Shown here in pieces: positions 44,490-53,598 of a stretch of 64,000 bases of DNA. The first letter of the stretch is position 1; each line of letters begins with the position of its first letter. Below the pieces are notes generated by a model that did not search any database, had not been told where the DNA came from, and was given only the letters and a program-made list of their open reading frames with translations. Origin of the DNA: Raffaelea ambrosiae (Eukaryota; Ascomycota; Sordariomycetes; Ophiostomatales; Ophiostomataceae); NCBI GenBank assembly GCA_002778195.1, contig PCDI01000007.1, forward strand, positions 1,163,127-1,227,126. The letters are read 5' to 3'. The translations under genes and the position numbers were made by a program.

Positions 44490-46580
44490 CCTGAATCGTC
44501 AAAATTCTGTCGGCTTGTATCTGCGTTTGAGTCCACCACACCCTGGGTAAGAAGACAAGATCGATCTACAGGCAGGGATCACTATGACTGTTTCGCCGGA
44601 ACAAACAGTTGGCCCAAGTATGCATACAATTCCCATGTTGCCACGTGTTTCCGCGACTAATCGCCAATGTCAGGAAAGCTCGAGCTGGACAAACTCGACG
44701 GAGAGCTGAATCTTTCTTGGACAGTGCCACACTCGACTCTTCATTGCTCATTTGGTCTCCGGCCATGTGGAGCTGCTCCGGCAGGTGCTACTACGACGAC
44801 TTTTCAGCCCTATGGGTGAAACTACTCCAGCACACCTCGGCCTTCAGTTTCGGCACACGGCTGTAGGGTTTCTTTGCCTCTGCTAGTCGCTGCCCGTCTG
44901 AGAGCTAGACGTCGCTCAACGTCCCAGGCTCGATGGTCATCAACCAGTTCACACTATCGTTTCTTCAAACGTCGAACTTTGCCTTTCTCTCGGGTGAGGT
45001 GCTGCTCATGACAGGTCTGTCCCATGCTACCAGTCACATTTTCGGCTTTGGCTTGCGGAAAGCGAGTTAATCTCCTCCAGGTGCGCCAGCTGTATTGAAA
45101 AGGGCCCCTCACGATGCGTTCTGTCTATCGTCCCATCTGCAAAGATGCAAGTGCCTTACGCGGAGATTTCGGGACGCCAGCATGACCCTGCGGTTTTAAA
45201 TATAGCGTCAGCAGCACAAGCCACAACGTGTGCTTCTTGAGGCTAGCATGTAACTCAGTGCTAACACCGCTCAAAGGGGGGGCGGTGGCGGCGATTCCCG
45301 ATTCGGTGTAAGTCCGAATGAAGCAAGCCAGTTCAGTCTTGGCCTGACAAGCGGACCTACTTCAGACGAACTTCACATGGAGCCGCAAGACTGAACAAGA
45401 CGTGAGAGGCGAAGAGAATAAAGAGCCACAAAGAAAAAGGGGTCCTTTTCTACGGAAACAGGGCTTTCATGAAGATGCAGGAAAACAGAGGGTCGTCGTT
45501 CGCCAGGAGCAGGATGATGCCCTGTCATATTTTCTCTCTCTTGCCCATCTTTCAGCCGCACTGGTCCATGGGGTCCGGCTCACTCGCTGGCGCCGAACCA
45601 CGTCCACACCCGGCACATTTCCTTGGGGGGAGGGGGAGGTAGTGCTGTTGCTCTCTTTGCAAGTACTCGCACTCCAAGAGAGGGGCATTTGCTTTCCTCC
45701 ACTGTGGGCGGAAGCTGTGCCTCACTGGCTGAACGTTGGCGTACAATGCCAGGCCATGCTCCCGCAAATAGGACCTCCCCTGGACCGTTACGTATACTTC
45801 CTACCACCACGGTCTAGTCTGGGATGGGATTTGACGGTAGGGCAGACCGTGGAGACTGACCAGGGGGCATGGCTTTCCTTGGCTGAGGCTGGGGTCCGAG
45901 AAACTAGGACAGAGAAAGAAAGAGGGAACAGACAAGGAGAGGAAGGAAACTAGAAGAGCCGACCCTTTCCCTCTCTCTCTTCGTGTCGCGTGTGGTGTTT
46001 TGGGGTGTTTTTTTTTCCTCCCCTTTTGTTTCTGGACTGCTCCAACTTTCGATCACGTCTGGGGAAAAAGGGAAGAAAACATACCTCGGAACTGTTGTAC
46101 ACGTTATTTTCACCGCGCCGTATCAGCACTTGTACACACATACACACGCGCGCGCGTTACTCACCGGGTACCACGCGAGTGCTCCTTTTTGTCTTGTTTT
46201 ACCCTTTTTTTTCTCCTCGCCCGAACAGCTCGACATCCATCTTGTCGCCCCTGAAAACAAACACACCCCCAAAAAGCCGTTGAACACAAACGATCGCGAC
46301 CATCGCCAACAGATCAAAGACACACTTTGACGATACCGAAGACGATAGCAAAGAGCAACGACGACAACGAGGCCGAGGACTCTCTCTTGCTTTTACTCCT
46401 ATATTCCCCCCCTTCTCTCTGCTTCGATCGAACACAGGGGTCGCACAAAAAGGGGGGAAACAAGAGCACAGTTCTCTCTGAATCTTCCCCGTCGAGAAAG
46501 CACCGCCACTCGACGCTGCAATCCCGCCCTATCTCTCATTAGAAGACATCCACCTACCGACGCACACGCACACAATTGAA

Positions 46581-46599
46581 CCCCCCCCNCCCCCCCCCC
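46581..46599. other. C homopolymer with an unresolved base (N at 46589)
   Basis: C run 18-36 bp upstream of the start of the first cluster gene, with one ambiguous base. Likely a sequencing homopolymer ambiguity. Confidence 0.8.
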
Positions 46600-46616
46600 T
46601 TCAAAAGAAATAAAAC

Positions 46617-47798
46617 ATGACGTCTTCGTCAGTGCCCTCTTCTACCTACACCGGGCCCACGCCGGCCTTGATCACCGCCTTCACCGCGTCGGCCTCGTGC
46701 ACCGTGGACATTAGCCAGGTCGGGATTTCCGGCGACTGCTACAACGACGGCGAGTCGGCGCCGTGCCAGTTTTTCCACCTGGGCCCCTTCAGCACCCTGA
46801 CCGACTGCTACCCGGCCAGCTTCACTCCGGACCCGGCGTTTTACTACTCGCCCGGGTTCTGCCCGGCCAACTACGTCACCGCCTGCTCGGCCGTGAGCAA
46901 AGACAAGAGGGACGATGGTACCACCCTCGCCGAGACCGTCATCACCTGCTGTCCGTCCGGCTACAGCTGCCACACCGGCGCCTCGTCAGACCTGCTCAGC
47001 TGGGAAACGTTCGACCACTGCACCTCGCAGATGACCATGTCGCAGCAGCTGATCTACACCACCACCGTGGTGGGCAAGGGCGAGGTGACCTACACAGAGA
47101 CCCGCCAGGAAGGCATCAACGCGTACGGCGTGGTGGTGCGCCACCAGGCCACGGACACGCCGCCGGTGACGTCGTCTGTGCCGGCCTCCAGCATGACGAC
47201 GGCCAGTCCCGGCAGCGGCGGCGGCAGTGGGAACAGCACCACGGGAGGAGCAGGGGGGGGCATGAGCGCGGGGGCCAAGGCGGGCGTCGGGATCGGCGCG
47301 GCGATCGGCGCCATTGCGGTGATTGCGCTGGTCGCGGCGCTGGTGCTGCTGCGCCGGCGGCGACAACTCGCTGCTGGCGACGACGCGCAACAGAGCATGA
47401 TGGCGCATGACAGCCTGGGGCCGAACGGAGGCGGCGGCGGCGGCGGAGGACCAGGAGTCGGAGGCGGCATGGGCGGTGGATATGCAGCAGGTGGTGCGCT
47501 GGCTGCTGGTGGTGCTGGAGCGTATGCTGCGTATGCTGCAAGAGCCGGCGGTGGCGGCGGCGGATATGCGCCGAGCTCGTACGGAGGCAGCATCTACGAA
47601 GCGCCGGCCAGCGCGTACAGCGACCAGCCGACAGAGCGCTTCTCGCCGGCGCCCGCATACCCCGGTGCTGTCGGGGTGGTCGGCGGTGGTGGCGCGTATC
47701 ATGCGACGGCCGAGCTGCAGGCCACCGACCCGGCGCAGGACCACAAGGCATCCGAGTTGCAGGCGATCACTCCATCACGGCTGGTGGAGGCGCCATAG
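46617..47798 (+). CDS. Cluster paralogue 1: cysteine-rich single-pass membrane protein, function unknown
   Basis: Single exon, 393 residues, no cleavable signal peptide. The ectodomain (about 15-150) has ALITAFTASASC near the start, HLGPFSTLTDCYPASF, YYSPGFCPANYVTACSA and VITCCPSGYSCH. Then come FDHCTSQM and a beta-rich LIYTTTVVGKGEVTYTETR stretch. A Ser/Gly-rich stalk (about 185-220) precedes the single transmembrane helix (about 223-246, IGAAIGAIAVIALVAALVLL), closed by RRRRR. The tail is unusually Gly/Tyr/Ala-rich (about 265-350) and ends with two ELQA motifs. By the positive-inside rule the cysteine domain is extracellular. It shares motifs with the three downstream genes but lacks the intron two of them have in the TCCP codons. 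Confidence 0.82.
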   Translation: MTSSSVPSSTYTGPTPALITAFTASASCTVDISQVGISGDCYNDGESAPCQFFHLGPFSTLTDCYPASFTPDPAFYYSPGFCPANYVTACSAVSKDKRDDGTTLAETVITCCPSGYSCHTGASSDLLSWETFDHCTSQMTMSQQLIYTTTVVGKGEVTYTETRQEGINAYGVVVRHQATDTPPVTSSVPASSMTTASPGSGGGSGNSTTGGAGGGMSAGAKAGVGIGAAIGAIAVIALVAALVLLRRRRQLAAGDDAQQSMMAHDSLGPNGGGGGGGGPGVGGGMGGGYAAGGALAAGGAGAYAAYAARAGGGGGGYAPSSYGGSIYEAPASAYSDQPTERFSPAPAYPGAVGVVGGGGAYHATAELQATDPAQDHKASELQAITPSRLVEAP

Positions 47799-48792
47799 TA
47801 TATGGGGGGAGGGGAGGGAAAGAAGGAAGAAGGAAGAGGCGGGGGGGAGGAGGAGAGAGTGAGAGAGGGCAAGGCAGACTCCGGGACAGGTTGGTCCTCA
47901 TTTTTTTCTTGTGTTGTGATTTCTTGTGTACGTTTTTTTTCTTTTTCTTTTTGCCGTCTTTGTTTGATTCCCCCTCCCGAAGCATTTGCATGGTAACTGG
48001 TAACCAGCAGCGACATTGTCATATATACTTTTATGAGCTGAAATAAAAAAGAACAGAAATAAAAAGCCACAGCCGTTCTCTTTTTTTTTGTGTCATCTGT
48101 CTTGATGTTTGTTTTGCCACACTATTTGTACTGTTAGCCTTATCTGGACAATAGGGCAGGGCCGGTCTGTTCTCGAATCATGGAAAGATGACTGCAACAG
48201 CAGACGCAGAGTCCTACCGTACAGGATGTCTTTGGTCTCCCCCTGGTTGACCAGCTGCGGACCTTGTTCCTATGCTAACGCCGTGCAGTCAGTAACTATG
48301 GCCCGTCTTACTCTCGGCAAGCTCGCAGGATCGAACTAAGCCTCGTTGCGGGAGCCAACCAGGCACCGCCTTTTTCCACCAAGACAAAGGACCCCTGTCG
48401 GGCGAAATCGACGCTGAGATATGGATCGACTTTGCACTGCCCAGAATAAGCAACACACTTTCTTGCTGCGTCTTCCTACATCGACGAGAAGCGACCAGCG
48501 ATAAGCCGCCTATTCGTTGCAGTCTGTCCAAGCCGGGATGGCAATCCTGCGAGGCGGATGGGATTTTGGTCGCTGGGCAGAGCTGGGACGCTGCTGCTGC
48601 ATAAATAGAAGACGATGCCAGCGGCCCTGTTCATATCACCATTGCCCCATAGGATGGTTCGTTGATTCTGATTTTGAGAATTTGCCTTTGTAAACAGGCT
48701 TCCAGGCTTCATGTTCAGATAGTTAAAAGGCACTTCCAACGATACACACACACACACACACAACGCATCTGCATTTCTCCTCGCCCGCTTCA
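47799..48792. other. Intergenic region between cluster paralogues 1 and 2
   Basis: About 1 kb. AAATAAA-type motifs near 48042-48062 could be poly(A) signals of paralogue 1. CATAAATAG at 48600-48608 is a TATA-like site about 190 bp before paralogue 2. A (CA)n tract (48744-48762) lies in the probable leader. No additional gene seen. Confidence 0.45.
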
Positions 48793-49773
48793 ATGACGCT
48801 CCGATTCACCGCGACGGTGCCGACCACCAAGCCGCTGACGACCGTCTTCACGCCGCAGCCGTCGTGCACGCGCGAGATCTTCATCAACACGATCCAGCTC
48901 CCGCCGAGCGCCAGGACGACCGTTCTCTACCTCGGCGAGTTGGCCAGCGATCCCGCCAGCACCCGGTGCTTCCCCGACGGCTACCACCCCGAGACCATCC
49001 TGTACGCCCCGGGCGTCTGCCCCCGCGGCTACACCGAGGCCTGCACCGGCCTGCACACGGACACCGACACCATCTTCTACGCGGCCAGCACCCTCGACCA
49101 CACCACCACCACCACCACGGCCTCGACCAGCATCTCGTACAGCGTGTCCGTGGAGCCGCAGTCGTGGACCACCTGCTGTCCCACCGGGTACGCCTGCTAC
49201 ACCAGCCCGGCGCTGGCGCAGGGCACGTCCGCGTCCTGGGACTATGTGGTGCACCAAAACTACCAGTGCCGCCTGGCCATGGCCTCGACGGCGCCGCTCA
49301 TCTACCGCGACCGCGCCATTCCCACCAAGGGCACGGTCACCCACACCCGCTACGTCACCACCACCCTCCAGGCCGACATCTACGCCACCGGCATCTTTGT
49401 CGCCCGCACGTCGGGCGCGATCCCCGACTCGGTCCTGGCCAGCGCCACCGCCCCTGTGTCGTCCAGCGCCGGCACGATGCTGGTCCCGAGCATCCTCGGC
49501 CAGGTCGGCGACGAGCCGCCGCCGCCCATGCGCCCCGGCGTCAAGGCCGGCATCGCCGTGGGCTGCATCGTCGGCGGGCTCCTGATCCTCGGGGCCGTGG
49601 CGTTTCTGCTGCTGCGGCGCCGTCGCCGCAGGCAGCGGCCGCTTGTGTTCGCCGCCACGGCCGACGGCCACAGTGCGGCGCCCAAGGAGGGATCCATCGA
49701 GCTGGCACCACCGCCGTACCGAACAACCGAGGGGCGAGGGGAGGGGGAGATGTCCGGTGACACGAGAGGGTGA
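48793..49773 (+). CDS. Cluster paralogue 2: cysteine-rich single-pass membrane protein with PPPY tail
   Basis: Single exon, 326 residues, no cleavable signal peptide. The ectodomain has PLTTVFTPQPSC (about residue 14), LYLGELASDPASTRCFPDGY, YAPGVCPRGYTEACTG and TTCCPTGYACYTSPALAQG, then YQCRLAM. These blocks align in order with the other cluster members. The transmembrane helix (about 253-275, GCIVGGLLILGAVAFLLL) is followed by RRRRRRR. The short tail ends in SIELAPPPYRTTEGRG; the PPPY is a PPxY motif of the kind bound by WW domains of Rsp5/Nedd4 ubiquitin ligases. Function is unknown; a surface sensor or adhesion role is inference. Confidence 0.83.
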   Translation: MTLRFTATVPTTKPLTTVFTPQPSCTREIFINTIQLPPSARTTVLYLGELASDPASTRCFPDGYHPETILYAPGVCPRGYTEACTGLHTDTDTIFYAASTLDHTTTTTTASTSISYSVSVEPQSWTTCCPTGYACYTSPALAQGTSASWDYVVHQNYQCRLAMASTAPLIYRDRAIPTKGTVTHTRYVTTTLQADIYATGIFVARTSGAIPDSVLASATAPVSSSAGTMLVPSILGQVGDEPPPPMRPGVKAGIAVGCIVGGLLILGAVAFLLLRRRRRRQRPLVFAATADGHSAAPKEGSIELAPPPYRTTEGRGEGEMSGDTRG

Positions 49774-50759
49774 GCGAGCAGGAGGCAAGACGCTGGACTC
49801 TGCAAGTGGATTGGGGGGGGAAGGAACAAGAAATATGAAACGACACACACTAATATGGGGATTGACACGGAGGGAGCGTTGATTTGGAAGTCTTGCGTGC
49901 ATGTAGATGGATACCCAACAAGAAAGTCTGTAGCGAGAAGAAAAAACAAAGGTCACTTGACCCGTTTGCTGAGAGGATTCTGAAAGAGAAGAAATGTGAA
50001 CAAGAAAAAGAGCAAGAAAAAGAACAAGAACAAGAAAAAGAACAAGATTGTGCGACGCACAAAAAAACGAGCATGAGATGGAATCTGACGCCGTGCGACG
50101 TGCATCCTTCTGGTCTGGACAGGCCTTGTGCACAGCAGCGCTGGCCAGCAGCCAGTCAGGCCGTTACTTTGTTCATCAAGTAGCAAGGACCGATGCATGG
50201 CAGGCCAGGCTGTGTTGGAAGACCGCTGGACACCTTTGTTCGATTTTGGCAGCCGAGTCCTGTCCGTAATTTAACGAGTTGTTATGCAACGAAGAGAGAT
50301 GCATAAAAGGTACACTCAACACACGCACCTACACACATTCTCTGATTCTGGAACAACAGCATCGTACATGACACTTGCAGGGCCCTGTTGGTTGGTCTGT
50401 TGGTCGTGCCTGCCCTGCTCATACTCGTAAGATAAGGAGAGGGCCCTGCACGGCTGTCGATGGCCAGCCAGTCATAGCCGCCGTTCCGACCTTGCCCCCC
50501 CCCCCCCCCCTGCCTCCTGTGGCCTCAAACGAGAGCCTGGTGTTGTGTTTTGCAAAACAAAAAGATGCCATGCTCGTACACCGCAAGTACAAGGGGGGAC
50601 ACGGCTGGCAATATGAAGGAGACGCCCCGTGTCACACTTGAGGGCGCGTCTGGTGCATGCAGGCGTGTACAAAGTACATAGTATAAAGAGAGACCAGTGC
50701 CAGGCCAGGGGCATGCTTGGGGCTCGCCTGGGCACGCAACCACCCACAGACATGCCACG
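49774..50759. other. Intergenic region between cluster paralogues 2 and 3
   Basis: About 1 kb with AAGAACAAGAAA-type purine repeats (49990-50045), a TATA-like CATAAAAGG (about 50300-50309), a pure C16 run (50495-50510) and the paralogue 3 TATA box (50682). No gene seen. Confidence 0.45.
50682..50688 (+). promoter_or_regulatory. TATA box of cluster paralogue 3
   Basis: TATAAAG within TACATAGTATAAAGAGAG, 78 bp before the ATG at 50760. It overlaps a copy of the recurring 9-mer TACATAGTA. Confidence 0.5.
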
Positions 50760-52056
50760 ATGAGCAGCAGCAGTGCCAGTCCGTACACGGCGCTGACGAC
50801 CACGTTCACACCGGACCCGAACTGCACCCAGAACATTGGCCGCACCGACTTTCCCATCTGCACCGACGACGAGTACTGTGCCTTCTTCTATCTCGGCCCG
50901 ACCACCTTTGAGCCTGGGTGCTACCCCGATGGCAACCCCAACATCTCCTACTATTCCCCGGGCGTGTGTCCGTATGGATACCCGGCGGCCTGTTCGTTTA
51001 GCGACACGGTGACGACGATGACCTGCTGTCCGAAGTAAGTTGAACAGGAAGAAAGAAAGGAAGAAAGAACAAAAAAAGAAGGAAAGAAGGAAAGAAGGAA
51101 GGAAAAAATGGAAGGAAGGACAGGAGACAAAAATAAGCAACACGAAACAGAAGGGGGAAAAAGAATGAAAAAAAGCTATCCCCAAACTCCAGAAAAGAAA
51201 ACGAAGAGCCAGAAGGGGGAAAAAGAATAAAAAAAGCTATCCCCAAACTTCAGAACCCACTAACACAACTTCTCTCTCGGCCAGTGGTTACTCGTGCATC
51301 TCCGACGCGTCTTCCGACATCGTCAGCCATCCCTGGGACGCCTTCTTCATCTGCACCACCGACATGGACCACACCCAAGAAGTGGTCTTCACCACCAGCG
51401 TGCTCGGCCTCGGCTACGTCGTCTCCACCGTCATGGCCCAGTCCGCCATCCACGCCTTTGGCTACATTGTCGAGTTTGCCGCCGGCGAGATCCCCACGAC
51501 GCTGGGCCCCCCTTCTTCTTCTTCAGCGACGGCATCACCAGCATCTGCGTCTGCGGCCGCCACCTCGAGACCATCCGGGGTGTCGGGCAACGTACCAGCA
51601 ACCGGGGCCGCGTCGGCTCCCCAGGACGACACTGACAACGGCGGTCTCCTCAGCCTAGGGGGCAGAGCCGGCCTCGGCGTGGGCGTGGGCGTGGGCGGGC
51701 TGCTGGTGCTGGCGCTGCTCTTCTGGTTGGTCCGGCGACAGCGGCGACGGCACGCGCAGATGGAGGAGAAGCAGCGGCAGGAACAAATCTTTCAGCAGCA
51801 GCAACACATGTTTATACAACAGCAGCAGCAGCAGCAGCAGCAGCAACTGCTTCCGCCACAGTACACCCCGCAATGTGATTCAGCAGCCACCCGGGCTGAG
51901 CTGGCCAGCGCAACCGACCATGACAGCGCTTTCTCCGGGACCAGCCCAAGGGTCGTGTCGTGGCTGTCCAGGACGGGCACCGCGACGACGGCCGACTGCC
52001 AACCACGGGCATCACGAGGGCCCGACATCCCGCCTGTGGTAGAGGCCCCAGCTTAA
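50760..52056 (+). CDS. Cluster paralogue 3: cysteine-rich single-pass membrane protein with PPQY tail
   Basis: Exon 1 is 50760-51034, the intron 51035-51284 (GTAAGT donor, GGCCAG acceptor, phase 2) and exon 2 51285-52056. The product is 348 residues. ATG 50760 (MSSSSASPYT) is preferred to one 21 codons upstream, because paralogues start close to the FTP motif. The ectodomain has ALTTTFTPDPNC, FFYLGPTTFEPGCYPDGN, YYSPGVCPYGYPAACS and TMTCCPNGYSCISDASSD. The intron splits the Asn codon after TCCP. The transmembrane helix (about 219-241, GVGVGVGGLLVLALLFWLV) is followed by RRQRRR. The tail is Gln-rich (QQQ runs near 51795-51845) and has LPPQYTPQ, a PPxY motif. Two other Ser-rich blocks follow. 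Confidence 0.83.
51148..51255 (+). repeat. 62-bp-period tandem duplication inside the intron of paralogue 3
   Basis: CAGAAGGGGGAAAAAGAATG...CTATCCCCAAAC at 51148-51194 is repeated almost exactly at 51210-51255. The upstream part of the intron is GAAAGAAGGAA-type purine repeat. Confidence 0.85.
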
Positions 52057-52266
52057 TCAAGAAGAGAAGATCATTGAAAGACGTGTCGTAGAACGGAAAC
52101 TTGGGAACGAAAACAAAATAACCCAGACGTAATTGCAGCTAAAAAGAAAAGAAAATACAAAACACTCCCACCTATCTCTTGTACAATCTGTCCAGCTCCT
52201 TGAAAACCAAGCCTCAGGCAGTGCAACATCTGGGACGAAAAAAACCCCCCAATTATCCACCTCAGT

Positions 52267-53598
52267 CTATATGGGCACGTCATATTGGCGGGCGATTGGA
52301 AGAAGGTCCTCCCAAGAAAGAACGACATTTTTCAGACACTTTTCGACTTTGAGTCCGCCTCTGTATCGGCCCTCTGCCGTTTTCATGTCGGTCCGCCTGG
52401 CATGTTCCAGACTTTTGCGGACTGCCGGGTTCTGCTGAAATCGTTCGGCGTCCCAAAACATGTACGCCCTCTCTCGAAGCGGATAGTGGAGAACGCCTTG
52501 GCCTTTGATGTGCAGAACCTGTTCCCCCATGGCGCGTCGGAAGAGGAGGAATCCCGGGCCGGGGCCAGACGAGCCAGCTGGGATGACAGGGGTGGAACAA
52601 GCGGAGGCCCAGCGAACGGCAGCGCCTTCGTAGTCGATCATTCTCTCAAAGAACGTCCAGGAGCCACTGGCAGGGGTTGGGCACAGCTCGGCCGTGAGCA
52701 TGGGCTTGAGGTCCTCCAGACGAGCCTTGGTGAAGCGGTAGATGCCGTCGGACCGCCGCGAAAGCAGGCAAGCCATGTTCGCCCAGTGCTTGCTGCTGTC
52801 CAGGATGTCCAGCCTCCAGGTGCCGAAATCAAACCGCGTTTCGTCGTCGTCCCGATGCATGGGGCGCGCGTCGGGTTTCGAGCTCGGCGACAGCGGTGGA
52901 CCGTGGCTCTGCGCATCGGCTGCGGCCCGAACTTGCTCCACGAAATCCTTCTTGACCGTGTTCATGAGCTCCGTCACAACCGACTCGTAATAGCAGAAGA
53001 CGCAGCTCATCTCCTCGATTTCCCACGGCTCAAACTTGGAGAAAAAGCTGCTACCTTGGTAGCCGACCAGGAGCGCAGGGGGCTTCGTGCCGGATGTGGG
53101 CACGGGGTAGAGACGGCAGTATAGTTCGAGGCCCAAAAAGGCCCTCTGGAACCTCGTTCTCTCCGAATGGGTCAAAGCCGGTCGGCCGGCCGCGCCATCA
53201 CCACCGTTCAACACGTTCCAGGCCCTGGTCGAATACTCGTCCGTGAAGTGGGCGACGCGGCAGCACAGGCCACGGAGGGACACCAGCGCCTCCTTGCTGG
53301 TCGGAAAGGCAAAGGGCGGTCCGCCAAAGTATCGCATTATAAATGCAACTTGCAGCGCGTCATCCACAGCAAATTTCGAGCCCGATAAGGGCTGTGCATG
53401 TGCTATGGCAAGAGCACAAGGAAGTACCTCTGGCTCGATGCTATTCCGGATGACGGCCTTCAAGATCGTTGTTTCTGACAACCTGTACAGCTGGCGGGAC
53501 TGCCGAGAAGCATGCAAAAGCGACTGCAGAGCTCTCGTGTCGTCGATGGCTTCCATAATCATAAGCAGAAGCTCAGCTGGCAAATTGTGCAATCCCAT
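52267..53598 (-). CDS. F-box-like protein
   Basis: Single exon, 443 residues. The N-terminus MGLHNLPAELLLMIMEAID, followed by ALQSLLHASRQSRQLYR, has the LPxELLxxI...L..L..ASR pattern of fungal F-box domains, which bind Skp1 and make the protein a candidate substrate receptor of an SCF ubiquitin ligase. The rest (about 60-443) has no repeat or domain I recognise. It resembles the many lineage-specific F-box proteins of Pezizomycotina. ATG 53598 is chosen because the in-frame extension to 53745 is basic/aromatic filler before the F-box. It is reverse-oriented inside the cluster, ending 210 bp from paralogue 3. Confidence 0.78.
   Translation of the reverse strand: MGLHNLPAELLLMIMEAIDDTRALQSLLHASRQSRQLYRLSETTILKAVIRNSIEPEVLPCALAIAHAQPLSGSKFAVDDALQVAFIMRYFGGPPFAFPTSKEALVSLRGLCCRVAHFTDEYSTRAWNVLNGGDGAAGRPALTHSERTRFQRAFLGLELYCRLYPVPTSGTKPPALLVGYQGSSFFSKFEPWEIEEMSCVFCYYESVVTELMNTVKKDFVEQVRAAADAQSHGPPLSPSSKPDARPMHRDDDETRFDFGTWRLDILDSSKHWANMACLLSRRSDGIYRFTKARLEDLKPMLTAELCPTPASGSWTFFERMIDYEGAAVRWASACSTPVIPAGSSGPGPGFLLFRRAMGEQVLHIKGQGVLHYPLRERAYMFWDAERFQQNPAVRKSLEHARRTDMKTAEGRYRGGLKVEKCLKNVVLSWEDLLPIARQYDVPI

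Larger units (their letters stand above)
43778..46616. other. Gene-free stretch between RhoGAP and the first cluster gene
   Basis: 2.8 kb. The first ~600 bp are T-rich, likely the RhoGAP 3' region. A (TG)n tract follows at 44456-44485. No frame from 44.5 to 45.95 kb starts at ATG with family-like content. The last ~600 bp are pyrimidine-rich and end in a C run with an N at 46589, just before the next start codon, consistent with a leader. Confidence 0.5.

Noticed and set aside
45402..45953. 183-codon frame between RhoGAP and the cluster
   Set aside because: It does not begin with ATG, has no recognisable motif and lies in repeat-poor non-coding-like sequence.
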